Source: Bacteroidales bacterium UBA4070 (GTDB lineage Bacteria > Bacteroidota > Bacteroidia > Bacteroidales > VadinHA17). From it: a stretch of DNA of 64,000 nt. Where the stretch lies: assembly GCA_002383485.1 (NCBI GenBank), contig DFYY01000012.1, positions 111,033-175,032 on the forward strand, written 5' to 3'. The number at the start of each line of letters is the position of its first letter. Position 1 is the first letter of the stretch. The position numbers and the translations under genes were made by a program. Below the pieces are notes generated by a model. It saw only the letters and a list, made by a program, of their open reading frames with translations, was not told the DNA's origin and did not search any database. Shown in pieces: positions 31,843-40,662 of this stretch.

Positions 31843-34341
31843 ATGTCAGATCAAGCAAAAATAATCAAAGTCAATATTGAGGAGGAGATGAAGTCAGCCT
31901 ACATCGATTATTCGATGTCGGTCATTGTGTCAAGGGCATTACCCGATGTGCGTGACGGTCTGAAGCCGGTGCACAGGAGGGTACTCTTCGGTATGTCAGA
32001 GCTTGGAGTGCTCTCAAACAGGGCTTATAAGAAATCAGCAAGGATAGTAGGGGAGGTGCTTGGTAAATATCATCCTCACGGTGATTCATCAGTTTATGAC
32101 GCCATGGTGCGCATGGCCCAGGAATGGTCATTGCGCTATCCGCTCGTTGACGGGCAGGGCAACTTCGGATCAATTGACGGTGACAGTCCTGCCGCAATGC
32201 GGTACACAGAGGCTAAGCTTAAACGCATTGCAGAAGAGACTCTGTCAGACATAGAAAAGGGGACTGTTGATTTTCAGCCCAACTTCGATGATACGCTGCA
32301 GGAGCCGACGGTGCTTCCGACAAGAATCCCGACACTCCTCGTAAACGGCGCCTCAGGTATTGCCGTAGGGATGGCCACCAACATGCCACCCCACAACCTC
32401 TCCGAATCGGTTGATGCAATCATTGCATACATCGAGGACCCGGAGATAACAGTTGAAGGTCTGATGCATCACATCAAGGGACCTGATTTCCCCACCGGAG
32501 GTATAATATATGGTGAACAGGGGATCAGGGAAGCCTTTGAAACCGGCAGGGGCAGGATTATTGTCAGGGCAAGGACAGAGGTTGAACTGACACACTCCGG
32601 AAGAGAGTGCATCGTGGTCACCGAGATTCCCTACATGGTGAACAAGGCTGAGATGATCAAGAGGATAGCCGATCTGATCAATGAAAAGAAGCTGGAAGGC
32701 ATATCCTACATCAATGACGAATCCGACAGGAACGGGATGCGCGTGGTCATCATCCTCAAGAAGGAGATGCCCGCAAACATCATCCTGAACCACCTTTACA
32801 AGCACTCCCAACTGCAGACATCATTCAACGTCAATAACATCGCACTTGTAAAAGGTCGGCCCAAAACACTCTCACTCAAGGAGATCATTGACAGCTTCGT
32901 CAAACACAGGCATGAGATTATCGTGCGCAGGGCGAAGTTTGATCTTGACCAGGCAGAGAAGAGGGCTCACATACTCGAAGGACTTATAATTGCAAGCGAT
33001 AACATCGATGAGGTAATTGCCATAATCAGGTCCTCACCCAACGCCGATGTGGCAAGGGAGCGGCTGATTGAGCGGTTCAGCCTTTCCGACCTCCAGGCCA
33101 GGGCCATTGTGGAGATGCGCCTGAGGCAACTGACAGGACTCGAGCAGGATAAGCTGCACGCTGAATATGAGGAGGTCATGAAGCTCATCGAATACCTGAA
33201 GAACGTCCTGTCTGATGAGAAGCTGCAGATGCAGATCATCAAGGATGAGCTCCTTGAGATAAAGGAAAAATTCGGCGACAAGAGGCGCACGGAGATAATT
33301 CCCGCTGCCGGCGAGTTCAACCCGGAAGATTTCTATGCCGATGATGAGATGGTGATCACAATATCACACATGGGTTATATCAAGCGTACGCCTCTGACCG
33401 AGTTCCGCCGCCAGAACAGGGGTGGGACAGGAGCAAGGGGCGGTTCCACCAGGGAAGAGGATTTCATTGAGCATCTCTATATTGCAACAATGCATAACAC
33501 AATGCTCTTCTTCACAAGGAACGGTAAAGTCTACTGGCAGAAGGTCTATGATCTTCCCGAAGGTACAAGAACCAGCAAGGGGAGAGCGATGCAAAACCTC
33601 ATAAATATTGAGCCGAACGATAACGTAATGGCCTTCATTAATGTGAAAACGCTTGATGATAAGGAGTATATAAATAATAATTTCATTGTGCTCTGCACCC
33701 GGAAAGGAGTTATCAAGAAGACCTCTCTTGAATCGTACTCAAGGCCCAGGGCCAACGGCATCAACGCCATTACAGTAAGGGAAGGTGATGAACTGCTGGA
33801 GGCCAGAATGACCAACGGCAGCCATGAGATCATGCTGGCAGTCAGGTCAGGCCGTGCCGTCAGATTCAATGAAAAAACGGTGAGACCGATGGGTCGTACA
33901 GCATCAGGCGTACGCGGTATTACACTTACGGGAGAAGATGATGAGGTGATCGGAATGATAACCGTCGAAAATGAATCGGCCGATGTGCTCGTCGTCTCCG
34001 AAAACGGTTACGGCAAGAGATCATCAATAGGCGACTACCGCATAACAAACCGCGGCGGAAAGGGAGTAAAGACAATCAACATCACTGACAAGACCGGGAA
34101 ACTGATCGCTCTCAAGGATGTGAATGACCAGTATGACCTGATGATAATTACCCAGGCAGGAAATATTTTGAGGATTCCCGTGAGCGCCCTGAGGGTAATG
34201 GGAAGAGCCACCCAGGGTGTCAGACTGATAAATCTCAGAGAAAATGACTCGATTGCTTCAGTGGCTTATGTTGAAGTAAATGAGGAGGATACATTTACAG
34301 AAACCGGTTCGGAGGAACAGTCGGAGGAGAGTGCTGAGTAA
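31843..34341 (+). CDS. gyrA: DNA gyrase subunit A
   Basis: 832 residues. Breakage-reunion domain with the catalytic Tyr in AAMRYTEAKL. The quinolone region reads KYHPHGDSSVYDAMVRMAQ, with Ser and Asp at the two main resistance positions, i.e. wild type. The C-terminal beta-pinwheel carries a GyrA-box-like QNRGGTGARGG, which marks gyrase rather than topoisomerase IV. Introduces negative supercoils with GyrB. ATG 31843 is followed directly by the conserved IKVNIEEEMKSAYIDYSMSVI. Confidence 0.95.
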   Translation: MSDQAKIIKVNIEEEMKSAYIDYSMSVIVSRALPDVRDGLKPVHRRVLFGMSELGVLSNRAYKKSARIVGEVLGKYHPHGDSSVYDAMVRMAQEWSLRYPLVDGQGNFGSIDGDSPAAMRYTEAKLKRIAEETLSDIEKGTVDFQPNFDDTLQEPTVLPTRIPTLLVNGASGIAVGMATNMPPHNLSESVDAIIAYIEDPEITVEGLMHHIKGPDFPTGGIIYGEQGIREAFETGRGRIIVRARTEVELTHSGRECIVVTEIPYMVNKAEMIKRIADLINEKKLEGISYINDESDRNGMRVVIILKKEMPANIILNHLYKHSQLQTSFNVNNIALVKGRPKTLSLKEIIDSFVKHRHEIIVRRAKFDLDQAEKRAHILEGLIIASDNIDEVIAIIRSSPNADVARERLIERFSLSDLQARAIVEMRLRQLTGLEQDKLHAEYEEVMKLIEYLKNVLSDEKLQMQIIKDELLEIKEKFGDKRRTEIIPAAGEFNPEDFYADDEMVITISHMGYIKRTPLTEFRRQNRGGTGARGGSTREEDFIEHLYIATMHNTMLFFTRNGKVYWQKVYDLPEGTRTSKGRAMQNLINIEPNDNVMAFINVKTLDDKEYINNNFIVLCTRKGVIKKTSLESYSRPRANGINAITVREGDELLEARMTNGSHEIMLAVRSGRAVRFNEKTVRPMGRTASGVRGITLTGEDDEVIGMITVENESADVLVVSENGYGKRSSIGDYRITNRGGKGVKTINITDKTGKLIALKDVNDQYDLMIITQAGNILRIPVSALRVMGRATQGVRLINLRENDSIASVAYVEVNEEDTFTETGSEEQSEESAE

Positions 34342-34353
34342 TTTGGCAAATTA

Positions 34354-34385
34354 TTTGAAGAATAGATACTAAATTTTTATTTTTG
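34354..34385 (+). promoter_or_regulatory. Promoter of the TPR protein gene
   Basis: TTTG (34354-34357), 20 bases, TATTTTTG (34378-34385), close to the phylum consensus. About 31 bases before the gene start. Confidence 0.6.
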
Positions 34386-34415
34386 AAACAACATTAAAAA
34401 GCAAATTATCCAGAC

Positions 34416-35561
34416 ATGAAGAAGATCACACTCTTATTACTGGCAGTAATTATCTCCGCCGCTTCAGTGGCACAGAAGGGGAAAATTACCGCTGCAGAAA
34501 CATTCATCAGGGAAGGTGCTTTCGACAAGGCCAAGGAAGCCATCGAGGCTGCAATAGTTCACCCCAAGTCAATGGGCCTTGCAAAGACCTATTATGTAAA
34601 GGGAAAACTCTGCCAGGCTGCATTTGATTCGGGTGACCCCAAATTCATCGCACTCTATCCTGACATTCTGATGGAAGCCTACAACAACTTTGAAAAGGCT
34701 GTACAGATTGATCCCAAGCTGAAGAATACAATTATTCGTGACAATGCTTACGCTCTCCTGGGCAACTCATTCCTGAACGACGCCATCGCGAAATTCAATG
34801 ACAAGAACTTCAAGGGAGCAATGGAGTCATTTGAAAGAAACGTTAAGGTTGCCGGCAGCGAACTGTACGTCGGGATGGTTGACACACTTGTGATCTTCAA
34901 TGCCGGCCTTGCTGCCTACAACGCGGAGATGTATCCTGAGGCAATCATACATTTCCGTACCTGCACCACGTCAGGCACAGAGGACACCAAACCTTACATC
35001 TTCATGAGCGACAGTTACCTGAAGATGAAGGATACCGTGAACGCCGAGGCAGTGCTGATGGAAGGCTACAAGGCATATCCTGACACACTGGATATCATAC
35101 TGCAGGCTACCCAGTTCTATCTGGATGCAAACAATTCGGAAAAAGCGTTTGAATTCGTACATAAAGCCATGGAGAAGGATCCAGAGAACCATATTCTCTA
35201 TCTTGTCGAGGGAAGCCTTCACATGAAACTCGAGGATTATCAGAAGGCTATCGAGAGCCTGAAGACATCGCTTACCAAGAATCCCACACAGTTCGAAAGC
35301 AACTACAATATCGGTCTCTGCTACGTTTCAATAGCAAATGAGATGCTCAATGAGGCCAACATGATTGCTGACAACAAGCAGTATGAGATTGCAAAAGACA
35401 AGGCATACGAGGAGATGAAGAAGGCCGTTCCATATTTCCTGGAGGCAGAAAAGGCAAACCCGACTTCTGTAGCCACCCTGGAATTCCTTCGCGAGATCTA
35501 CCTTAAGCTCAAGATGATGCCCGAGTTTGAGGCATACAAGACAAAGGTTGAGAATCTGTAA
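34416..35561 (+). CDS. Exported tetratricopeptide repeat protein
   Basis: 381 residues. Signal peptide MKKITLLLLAVIISAASVAQ, then at least five TPR-like helical pairs, e.g. AYNNFEKAVQIDPKLKN, AMESFERNVK, YPEAIIHFRTC, AFEFVHKAMEKDPENHILY, QKAIESLKTSLTKNPTQFESNYNIGLCY. TPRs give protein-protein contacts; partner unknown. Such periplasmic TPR proteins are common in the phylum. Single gene with promoter and terminator. Confidence 0.85.
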   Translation: MKKITLLLLAVIISAASVAQKGKITAAETFIREGAFDKAKEAIEAAIVHPKSMGLAKTYYVKGKLCQAAFDSGDPKFIALYPDILMEAYNNFEKAVQIDPKLKNTIIRDNAYALLGNSFLNDAIAKFNDKNFKGAMESFERNVKVAGSELYVGMVDTLVIFNAGLAAYNAEMYPEAIIHFRTCTTSGTEDTKPYIFMSDSYLKMKDTVNAEAVLMEGYKAYPDTLDIILQATQFYLDANNSEKAFEFVHKAMEKDPENHILYLVEGSLHMKLEDYQKAIESLKTSLTKNPTQFESNYNIGLCYVSIANEMLNEANMIADNKQYEIAKDKAYEEMKKAVPYFLEAEKANPTSVATLEFLREIYLKLKMMPEFEAYKTKVENL

Positions 35562-35580
35562 GCTTTCAACGGAATAAATA

Positions 35581-35611
35581 TAAAAGGCACCCGCAAAGGT
35601 GCTTTTTTTTT
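35581..35611 (+). terminator. Terminator after TPR gene
   Basis: Stem GCACC/GGTGC extended by A/T pairs, six-base loop, then nine T. Confidence 0.8.
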
Positions 35612-36010
35612 GTCCGGTGCCACGAAGGAGCAGGGGACAGACGCTTGCAGAAGCAACATGAAAATCTAGCTGGTTATGTGATTGCCTGATGTTCTATTTA
35701 ACATAATATTAATTATAGGCAATCATGGATATTTGAATCCATTACCGCAAAACCGCATTACTTCTTTGTGTTCCTCATGTCGAAGGCCGGAATGTATCCG
35801 TTAAAGTGGCCAGCGACCTTAATAAACAATTGGTCATAAAAATTGTTCCCGGTCTATACTATTAAATTACCTTCACATTCCAGCACCACTCTGCCATAGC
35901 AAGCGGATAATTTTTGTAGCTTTACAGGTATCCCAGATATATATTCAATATATTGATATACTGCTTATTAAATAGATAAGATATTCTTAACCGAAGAACA
36001 TTACAAGGCC
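35612..36010. other. 400 bp gap without a gene
   Basis: No ORF with coding character on either strand. The one structure I see is a 9-bp perfect inverted repeat TGATTGCCT (35679-35687) / AGGCAATCA (35717-35725) with a 29-nt AT-rich loop and no T-run. AT-rich sequence just before 36011 presumably holds the DUF2461 promoter. Confidence 0.5.
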
Positions 36011-36679
36011 ATGATAAGCATTGATCCTTCAACCCTGAAATTTCTCTCAGACCTGCGCCGGCACAATGACCGGACCTGGTTTGCGGAGAACCGTACCCGA
36101 TACGAGGCTGCACGCGACAATTACTCCCGGTTCGTGCAGGCTGTCATAGATGAGATTGTCAGATTTGATCCTATCCTTAAAGGCCTCGAAGCCAAAAGCT
36201 CCATCTTCAGAATAAACCGTGACATAAGGTTCACCCACGATAAAACCATATACAAGACGAATTTCGGCGCTTTCATGGTACGTGGCGGCAGGAAGAACAG
36301 CGACAGGTTTCCGGGCTACTACCTGCACATTGAACCGGGACAATCCTTTATCTCGGGCGGAGCATACGTACCTCCGGCTCCATGGCTGAATGCCATACGG
36401 GAGAATATTGCGGAGAACGGCGACAGGCTCGTGAAAATTATCAACAACAGGGAGTACAGAAAATATTTCAATGGCCTCGGAGGCGAAAAACTGAAACTGC
36501 CACCCCGTGGCTATGCAAAGGATCATCCGCACATTGAGCTTATCAAGATGAAAAGTTTTCTTCCAGAGAGGTCTCTGAGTGATGATGAGGTTACAGCACC
36601 CGATTTCTTTGAGACAGTCACCGGTGCCTTCAGGGCGATGAAGCCGGTAATCGACTTCCTGACTGTTGACAGGCATTGA
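36011..36679 (+). CDS. DUF2461 family protein
   Basis: 222 residues, the normal length of the DUF2461/TIGR02453 family. Conserved blocks: FLSDLRRHNDRTWFAENRTRYE, FRINRDIRFTHDKTIYKTNFGAFM, GYYLHIEPGQSFISGGAYVP, and the basic LKLPPRGYAKDHPHIELIKMKSF. Function is unknown. Cytoplasmic by sequence. No clear operon partner; the gap after it holds a short tandem repeat. Confidence 0.9.
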   Translation: MISIDPSTLKFLSDLRRHNDRTWFAENRTRYEAARDNYSRFVQAVIDEIVRFDPILKGLEAKSSIFRINRDIRFTHDKTIYKTNFGAFMVRGGRKNSDRFPGYYLHIEPGQSFISGGAYVPPAPWLNAIRENIAENGDRLVKIINNREYRKYFNGLGGEKLKLPPRGYAKDHPHIELIKMKSFLPERSLSDDEVTAPDFFETVTGAFRAMKPVIDFLTVDRH

Positions 36680-36738
36680 CAGGGATTTTTCCGGACGACG
36701 GCACTGTATACTTGACCCACCCGGACCGCCTGAGAGTT

Positions 36739-36845
36739 TCCGGAAACCCCTCCGGCTGAGGAAGAATTGCCGGATACCACTTCGGCTGCCGAAGAATTGC
36801 CGGACATCCCCAGACTGAGAAAGAGCTGCCGAACAACAATCCTGA
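36739..36845 (+). repeat. Degenerate 30-bp tandem repeat, about 3.5 units
   Basis: Units start at 36739, 36769, 36799 and 36828 with a shared pattern (G/T)CCGGA...CC......CTG....AGAA(T/G)(T/C)T. Units one and two agree best; unit three has lost one base. Lies between DUF2461 and the YtfJ-like gene. No plausible coding frame spans it. Confidence 0.6.
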
Positions 36846-36923
36846 CCGGCTCCACATTTTGCAGTACCATGTGCAGGAATGCTAAAAAACATTATCTTTC
36901 GCTAAATATTAAGAAAACGTAAA

Positions 36924-37457
36924 ATGAAAAAACTGCTTTTCACTCTTCTCCTGGCAGCACTTATACTGCCATTTGCTGCTGCACAGGGCAAACTCGAGGT
37001 CGGACAGAAAGCTCCTGAATGGGTTCTGACTGACGCTTCCAGGCAGGAATTCACAATGAATTCATGGCCTGGCAAGGTGCTGCAGATAAACTACGTGGAT
37101 CCTGACAATGACGACCTGAACGATCCGTTCAATGACGCCATCGACAAGGCTGTTGATATCGACAAGATCATCGACAAGAACGCATTCAAGGGTTTCGGGA
37201 TCGTTGACCTGCAGTCGACCAAGCTGCCTGACGGGTTGGTACGCGCCATCGCAGGCAGGAAGGCAAAAAAGTATGATACTACCATACTGTTTGATTACAT
37301 GGGACTTCTGCATGAAAAATGGGGAATGCCGATGGACAGTTATACGATTGTTATAGTGGACAAGAACCGCATAGTCCGCGGTGTATATAAGGGCAAGATT
37401 GCCGACGGTGACATCCCTGGCATTATTGAGATGATAACCAAACTTACAAAGGAATAG
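36924..37457 (+). CDS. YtfJ-like exported thioredoxin-fold protein
   Basis: 177 residues: signal peptide MKKLLFTLLLAALILPFAAAQ, then a thioredoxin-like fold (VGQKAPEWVLTDASRQEFTMNSWPGKVLQINYVDPD, DTTILFDYMGLLHEKWGM, YTIVIVDKNRIVRGVYKG). There is no CxxC, so it is not a disulfide oxidoreductase. This matches the YtfJ family, a periplasmic group of unknown role. A terminator follows at 37481. Confidence 0.8.
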   Translation: MKKLLFTLLLAALILPFAAAQGKLEVGQKAPEWVLTDASRQEFTMNSWPGKVLQINYVDPDNDDLNDPFNDAIDKAVDIDKIIDKNAFKGFGIVDLQSTKLPDGLVRAIAGRKAKKYDTTILFDYMGLLHEKWGMPMDSYTIVIVDKNRIVRGVYKGKIADGDIPGIIEMITKLTKE

Positions 37458-37480
37458 ACACTGACAAACAGACCATTATA

Positions 37481-37508
37481 AAAAAACCGGCTTGCGCCGG
37501 TTTTTTTT
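37481..37508. terminator. Bidirectional terminator between YtfJ-like and AlaX-like genes
   Basis: AAAAAA-CCGGC-TTGC-GCCGG-TTTTTTTT: a stem with A-run and T-run on both sides between convergent genes. Confidence 0.88.
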
Positions 37509-37526
37509 GCTTTCTGCCGTACAGTA

Positions 37527-38000
37527 TCAAGCCGGAACGCGGATCTCCGGTTCCTGATAATCCTGGTTCAGCTTGAACCGTATCCGCAGAACGCCTTCAT
37601 TAAAATCGGCTGAAGTAATTGAAAACGAACCAATTTCGGATGTATTTGAAACATGCTGTCCGATGCACGGACATGCATCAAAATTCCCGATTGTGATGAT
37701 GCGTATCATCTCTCCTGCATCATCAGGCAGTTTGCCTGTATAGTACTTCTCATCAGCCTCCCTCCTGCTGACAATCTCCTCTCCCACCGGTATGCTTAAT
37801 TTGATTATCTCATTTACTGTCCTTTCAACTGCCCTTACCTCTTTGTCAGACAGGCCTTTCCTGATGCGGTAGTCGCATTTGCTCTTTTTGCTTTCAATGT
37901 GACTGTTGAATGATCTCCCGCAATGATACATCTTGTCCATCACCGAGTTGAGTATGTGTTCGGCGGTATGCATTGCGCTGTTATAATCTTTTCCGGGCAT
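37527..38000 (-). CDS. AlaX-like alanyl-tRNA editing domain protein
   Basis: 157 residues. Free-standing editing domain related to the second half of alanyl/threonyl-tRNA synthetases. The zinc ligands are visible: HTAEHIL (residues 11-15) and CPCIGQH near residue 115. The family deacylates Ser or Gly wrongly attached to tRNA-Ala. Short type, without the N-terminal beta domain. Alone on its strand. Confidence 0.85.
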   Translation of the reverse strand: MPGKDYNSAMHTAEHILNSVMDKMYHCGRSFNSHIESKKSKCDYRIRKGLSDKEVRAVERTVNEIIKLSIPVGEEIVSRREADEKYYTGKLPDDAGEMIRIITIGNFDACPCIGQHVSNTSEIGSFSITSADFNEGVLRIRFKLNQDYQEPEIRVPA

Positions 38001-38129
38001 GGTGATACTGATATTCCGAATAAAGAAACGTTTGTACGGGGTTTATATTTTACCCTTGATGCAGGTAAATTCCGGCTGAACTGCAAATGTCATGATTAAT
38101 GCGTGATTCAGCCCTATGCCCTTTGACTG

Positions 38130-38250
38130 GAGTCATGAGCGCCGTTACCTTTTTCTTGTCCTGACCACCCATTCCTTCTCCGAGGCACGGGAGTCATGAG
38201 TGCCGTTACCTTTTCCTTGTCCTGTCCACCCATTCCTTCTCCGAGGCAAG
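38130..38250. repeat. 61-bp tandem duplication covering the 3' end of the M48-like gene
   Basis: Copy 38130-38190 and copy 38191-38250 are about 90% identical (both hold GAGTCATGAG, GCCGTTACC and CCACCCATTCCTTCTCCGAG). The second contains the real stop at 38206; the first encodes a spare C-terminus ending in the same RTRKR-stop beyond it. Confidence 0.85.
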
Positions 38251-39549
38251 GTAGCTTAGCATCTGGGACCAGTCGCCTGTCATGGCCCTGTATTTCTGTG
38301 CTTCCCTGTCAAGAGCTTCATCGCATCTGTCGAGAGCCTTTCCTGCTTCGGCCCTGCGTCCAAGCCTCAGCAGTAGCAGTGCTTCCTGCTTGTATGCTCC
38401 GGGAGAAGGCTCCTCCATGGTTCCTGTAACTGAGCGGACTACTGCGAGTGCATTTTCATCTTCCTGATCGGAGCCTGACAGCTTCATCATAGCCTGTGAG
38501 AGAAGCACCAGGTCGTCAGGGGAGACTGCTCCTGACGCGATGTTCCTTTCAAGAAGCCTGCGGCAGAGCAGATACTGCGACTGGTTGTAGGCGCTGAACG
38601 CATTATATGAGATCACCGGCGCAATCATTTTTTCGTATTCACCAGAGAACCAGACAACCGTATCAGGGTAGGAAGCTGCTCTCGTGGCGGCATCAGGGAA
38701 GAATCCGTTTGTGGAGCCGAGGTAATAATTGCCCATCAGTTCCCCGGCTGCAAGAACTTTTCTGAGCATGGAAGCCAGGATGGCAGGATCAATCCTGTAA
38801 AATTTCAGCACAGACACTGCACACAGATCTGCCACCAGCTCCTGTTTGGTGGTATATCTGATAAGATTCCCCAGGGCAGGCTCTTTCCCAGTAAGCAGCA
38901 GGTTGTTGTAGTTGCTCAGGTGATGGTCAAGTGCAAAGTGTGCAACCTCCTGTGCCATCAACGCCATCAGTTCAGCCTCGCTGTTCACGGCAGTGATCAT
39001 TCCCGTTGTGATCACCATGGTGCCGTCGGGCCCGACCCATGCATCCGGCACAATATCCGAGAGTATCCTGAGGCTAAGTATTCCCGGGCGTTTGTCTGAA
39101 TTCCGGACCGGATAGACCATCCTCAGGAGACCGTAGAGCCTTGCTTCAAGATAGCTGTCAATATAGAATGAATTGTTCTGGTCTGCCCTGCTGATGAACT
39201 CCCTCATCATCTCCTCCATTGCATAGCGAAGGTCATAGCTGTACCCTGATTTCAGCAACCCGTCATATATCTGGGACCCGAGCATTTTAACCTGCCAGAG
39301 CGATTCAATGTCAGTCGGAACAATATCATACTTCCTGAGTTCAGGATAGAGGATGGTCTCAATTATTCCGGTCACTGAGTCTGGTGCGGTCTGGACTGCC
39401 AGCCGGCCGAGGGGCCGGATAACGCTGTTAATTGTAATCACTTCACCGGTGGTGCGGTTTGTTCCTTTCAGGCTGACAGGTATCTGGCCGGATGCCTCAC
39501 CAGAGGCTGACAGAAGCATGATGATCAGCAGGATGGCGGTTTTCTTCAT
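38206..39549 (-). CDS. Exported M48-like peptidase homologue with altered zinc motif
   Basis: 447 residues with a signal peptide (MKKTAILLIIMLLSASGEASG). The middle resembles the M48/BepA-type peptidase core: PDAWVGPDGTMVITTGMI, then Q200-EVAH-204 followed by FALDHH, and ELVADLCAVSVLKFYRIDP where the third ligand Glu/Asp region lies. The first zinc-binding His of HExxH is Gln (codon CAG), so a classical catalytic zinc site is not intact. The C-terminal part is helical, possibly TPR-like. A pseudo-protease or chaperone role is possible. The 3' end is tandemly duplicated. Confidence 0.75.
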   Translation of the reverse strand: MKKTAILLIIMLLSASGEASGQIPVSLKGTNRTTGEVITINSVIRPLGRLAVQTAPDSVTGIIETILYPELRKYDIVPTDIESLWQVKMLGSQIYDGLLKSGYSYDLRYAMEEMMREFISRADQNNSFYIDSYLEARLYGLLRMVYPVRNSDKRPGILSLRILSDIVPDAWVGPDGTMVITTGMITAVNSEAELMALMAQEVAHFALDHHLSNYNNLLLTGKEPALGNLIRYTTKQELVADLCAVSVLKFYRIDPAILASMLRKVLAAGELMGNYYLGSTNGFFPDAATRAASYPDTVVWFSGEYEKMIAPVISYNAFSAYNQSQYLLCRRLLERNIASGAVSPDDLVLLSQAMMKLSGSDQEDENALAVVRSVTGTMEEPSPGAYKQEALLLLRLGRRAEAGKALDRCDEALDREAQKYRAMTGDWSQMLSYLASEKEWVDRTRKR

Positions 39550-39658
39550 GGCAGCATCACTTTAAGATTATTGTTTTCAGGACATTGGGTAATCAACAAA
39601 GATCGTGCTAAACGGCAGTTTCTATGACTGTTTTTTTGACTGGCTATTGCCTTCGGTG

Positions 39659-40483
39659 TCAGAGTTCTTTTGCATCCTCGATATCGCGCCCCATGCTCTT
39701 TTTCAGCTGGTACAGATCCTGTTTCATGGAGGCGACGGTGCGGAGGAGCTGTTTCTCTGGCAGTACCGGCTCGGGCAGTTCGTCACTTATATAATGTACG
39801 AACTTCCAAAGTTCTCTCACATCGCTGATATGGACTTCATAGGGTTCATAGAGCGGATTGAGGGAGAATAGCACCAGCCTGCCGCTTTTTTCTATGTTGT
39901 TTTCAACCACCTTGAAGACGATGCCGTCATTTGACGTAAGGATTATATATGCCTGTCCGCTTCTGATGTCATGCCAGTCCTGCAGAAACTCACCGGTAAC
40001 CCACGCCTTGTCAGGGATGGGCAGCATTGAATCGCCCTTCAGCTGGAAGGTTCTGTACTTGCGGTTTGATGACAGGAACGGCAGGTTGAATAGCGGGAGC
40101 TCTCCGATGAATTCCGGATCGGCATAACCGGTTGTATAACCTGCCTTGGCCTTCTCGCTGACCAGTTCGATGTTCTCCCGGTTGTCAGGGGCCACGGTGG
40201 TGGCAAGCACCCTCAGGTTGCTCCCTTTTATATATGCATCATATCCCCTTTCGAGCTCCCCCATCTGGCTCCCGGAGAGGCGGGTCAGGTCAACCTTGAG
40301 CATGGTGTCAAGCGATATGTTGTAGTATCCGGAGAAGGCTACCAGGGCCTCTATTCCCGGCTGTGCCACACCGTTCTCATAACCGCTGAGGGTTGAACGC
40401 TTCATCTGCAGGGCCGATGCCACATCATCCTGAGTGCGTCCCCTGCGCTTTCTCAAAAATTTTATGTTCGATGCGAAGTACAT
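39659..40483 (-). CDS. XRE/S24 (LexA-like) self-cleaving repressor
   Basis: 274 residues. N-terminal XRE helix-turn-helix (about 6-60, TQDDVASALQMKRSTLSGYENG) and a C-terminal S24 peptidase domain. The autocleavage pair is Ala114-Gly115 (KAKAGY), the nucleophile is Ser152 in LKGDSMLP and the general base is Lys191 in IVFKVVE. It should cleave itself with RecA filaments after DNA damage and derepress the divergent dinB-dnaE pair. Its promoter overlaps two copies of an inverted repeat (40493-40536), so it probably represses itself too. A coiled tail follows residue 230. Confidence 0.88.
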   Translation of the reverse strand: MYFASNIKFLRKRRGRTQDDVASALQMKRSTLSGYENGVAQPGIEALVAFSGYYNISLDTMLKVDLTRLSGSQMGELERGYDAYIKGSNLRVLATTVAPDNRENIELVSEKAKAGYTTGYADPEFIGELPLFNLPFLSSNRKYRTFQLKGDSMLPIPDKAWVTGEFLQDWHDIRSGQAYIILTSNDGIVFKVVENNIEKSGRLVLFSLNPLYEPYEVHISDVRELWKFVHYISDELPEPVLPEKQLLRTVASMKQDLYQLKKSMGRDIEDAKEL

Positions 40484-40492
40484 ATTGAAAAA

Positions 40493-40536
40493 TTTGATTA
40501 TATTGTAATCATAAGTTTGATTAATTTCTAATCAAA
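40493..40536. promoter_or_regulatory. Two operators of the S24 repressor
   Basis: TTTGATTA-N5-TAATCATA (40493-40513) and the perfect TTTGATTA-N5-TAATCAAA (40516-40536), centres 23 bp apart. They overlap and follow the repressor -7 element and lie between repressor and dinB. Confidence 0.75.
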
Positions 40537-40563
40537 GATAAATTAAGTTTTTGAAATAACAAG
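40533..40563 (-). promoter_or_regulatory. Promoter of the S24 repressor gene
   Basis: On the minus strand CTTG, exactly 19 bases, then TATCTTTG, a good fit to TTTG-N19-TAnnTTTG. The -7 element shares four bases with the right half of operator 2. Confidence 0.65.
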
Positions 40564-40579
40564 CAGAAAATGAAAAAAA

Positions 40580-40648
40580 GTCTGAAAGTCTGAGAGTCAA
40601 AAAAATCTAAGACATCAGACCTTCAGACGGAGCGAAGCGACAGACCTT
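40580..40648 (+). repeat. Inverted short-word tract upstream of dinB
   Basis: GTCTGAAAGTCTGA (40580-40593) and TCAGACCTTCAGAC (40615-40628) are inverted copies with one mismatch; another CAGACCTTCAGACC follows. It would form a hairpin in the dinB leader. The same AAAGTCTGAAGG words occur after the dnaE-like gene (45050-45110). Confidence 0.55.
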
Positions 40649-40662
40649 CAGACCTCTTAACC

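Noticed and set aside
36523..36892. Minus-strand ORFs across the 30-bp repeat
   Set aside because: They only translate the minisatellite and the antisense of DUF2461.
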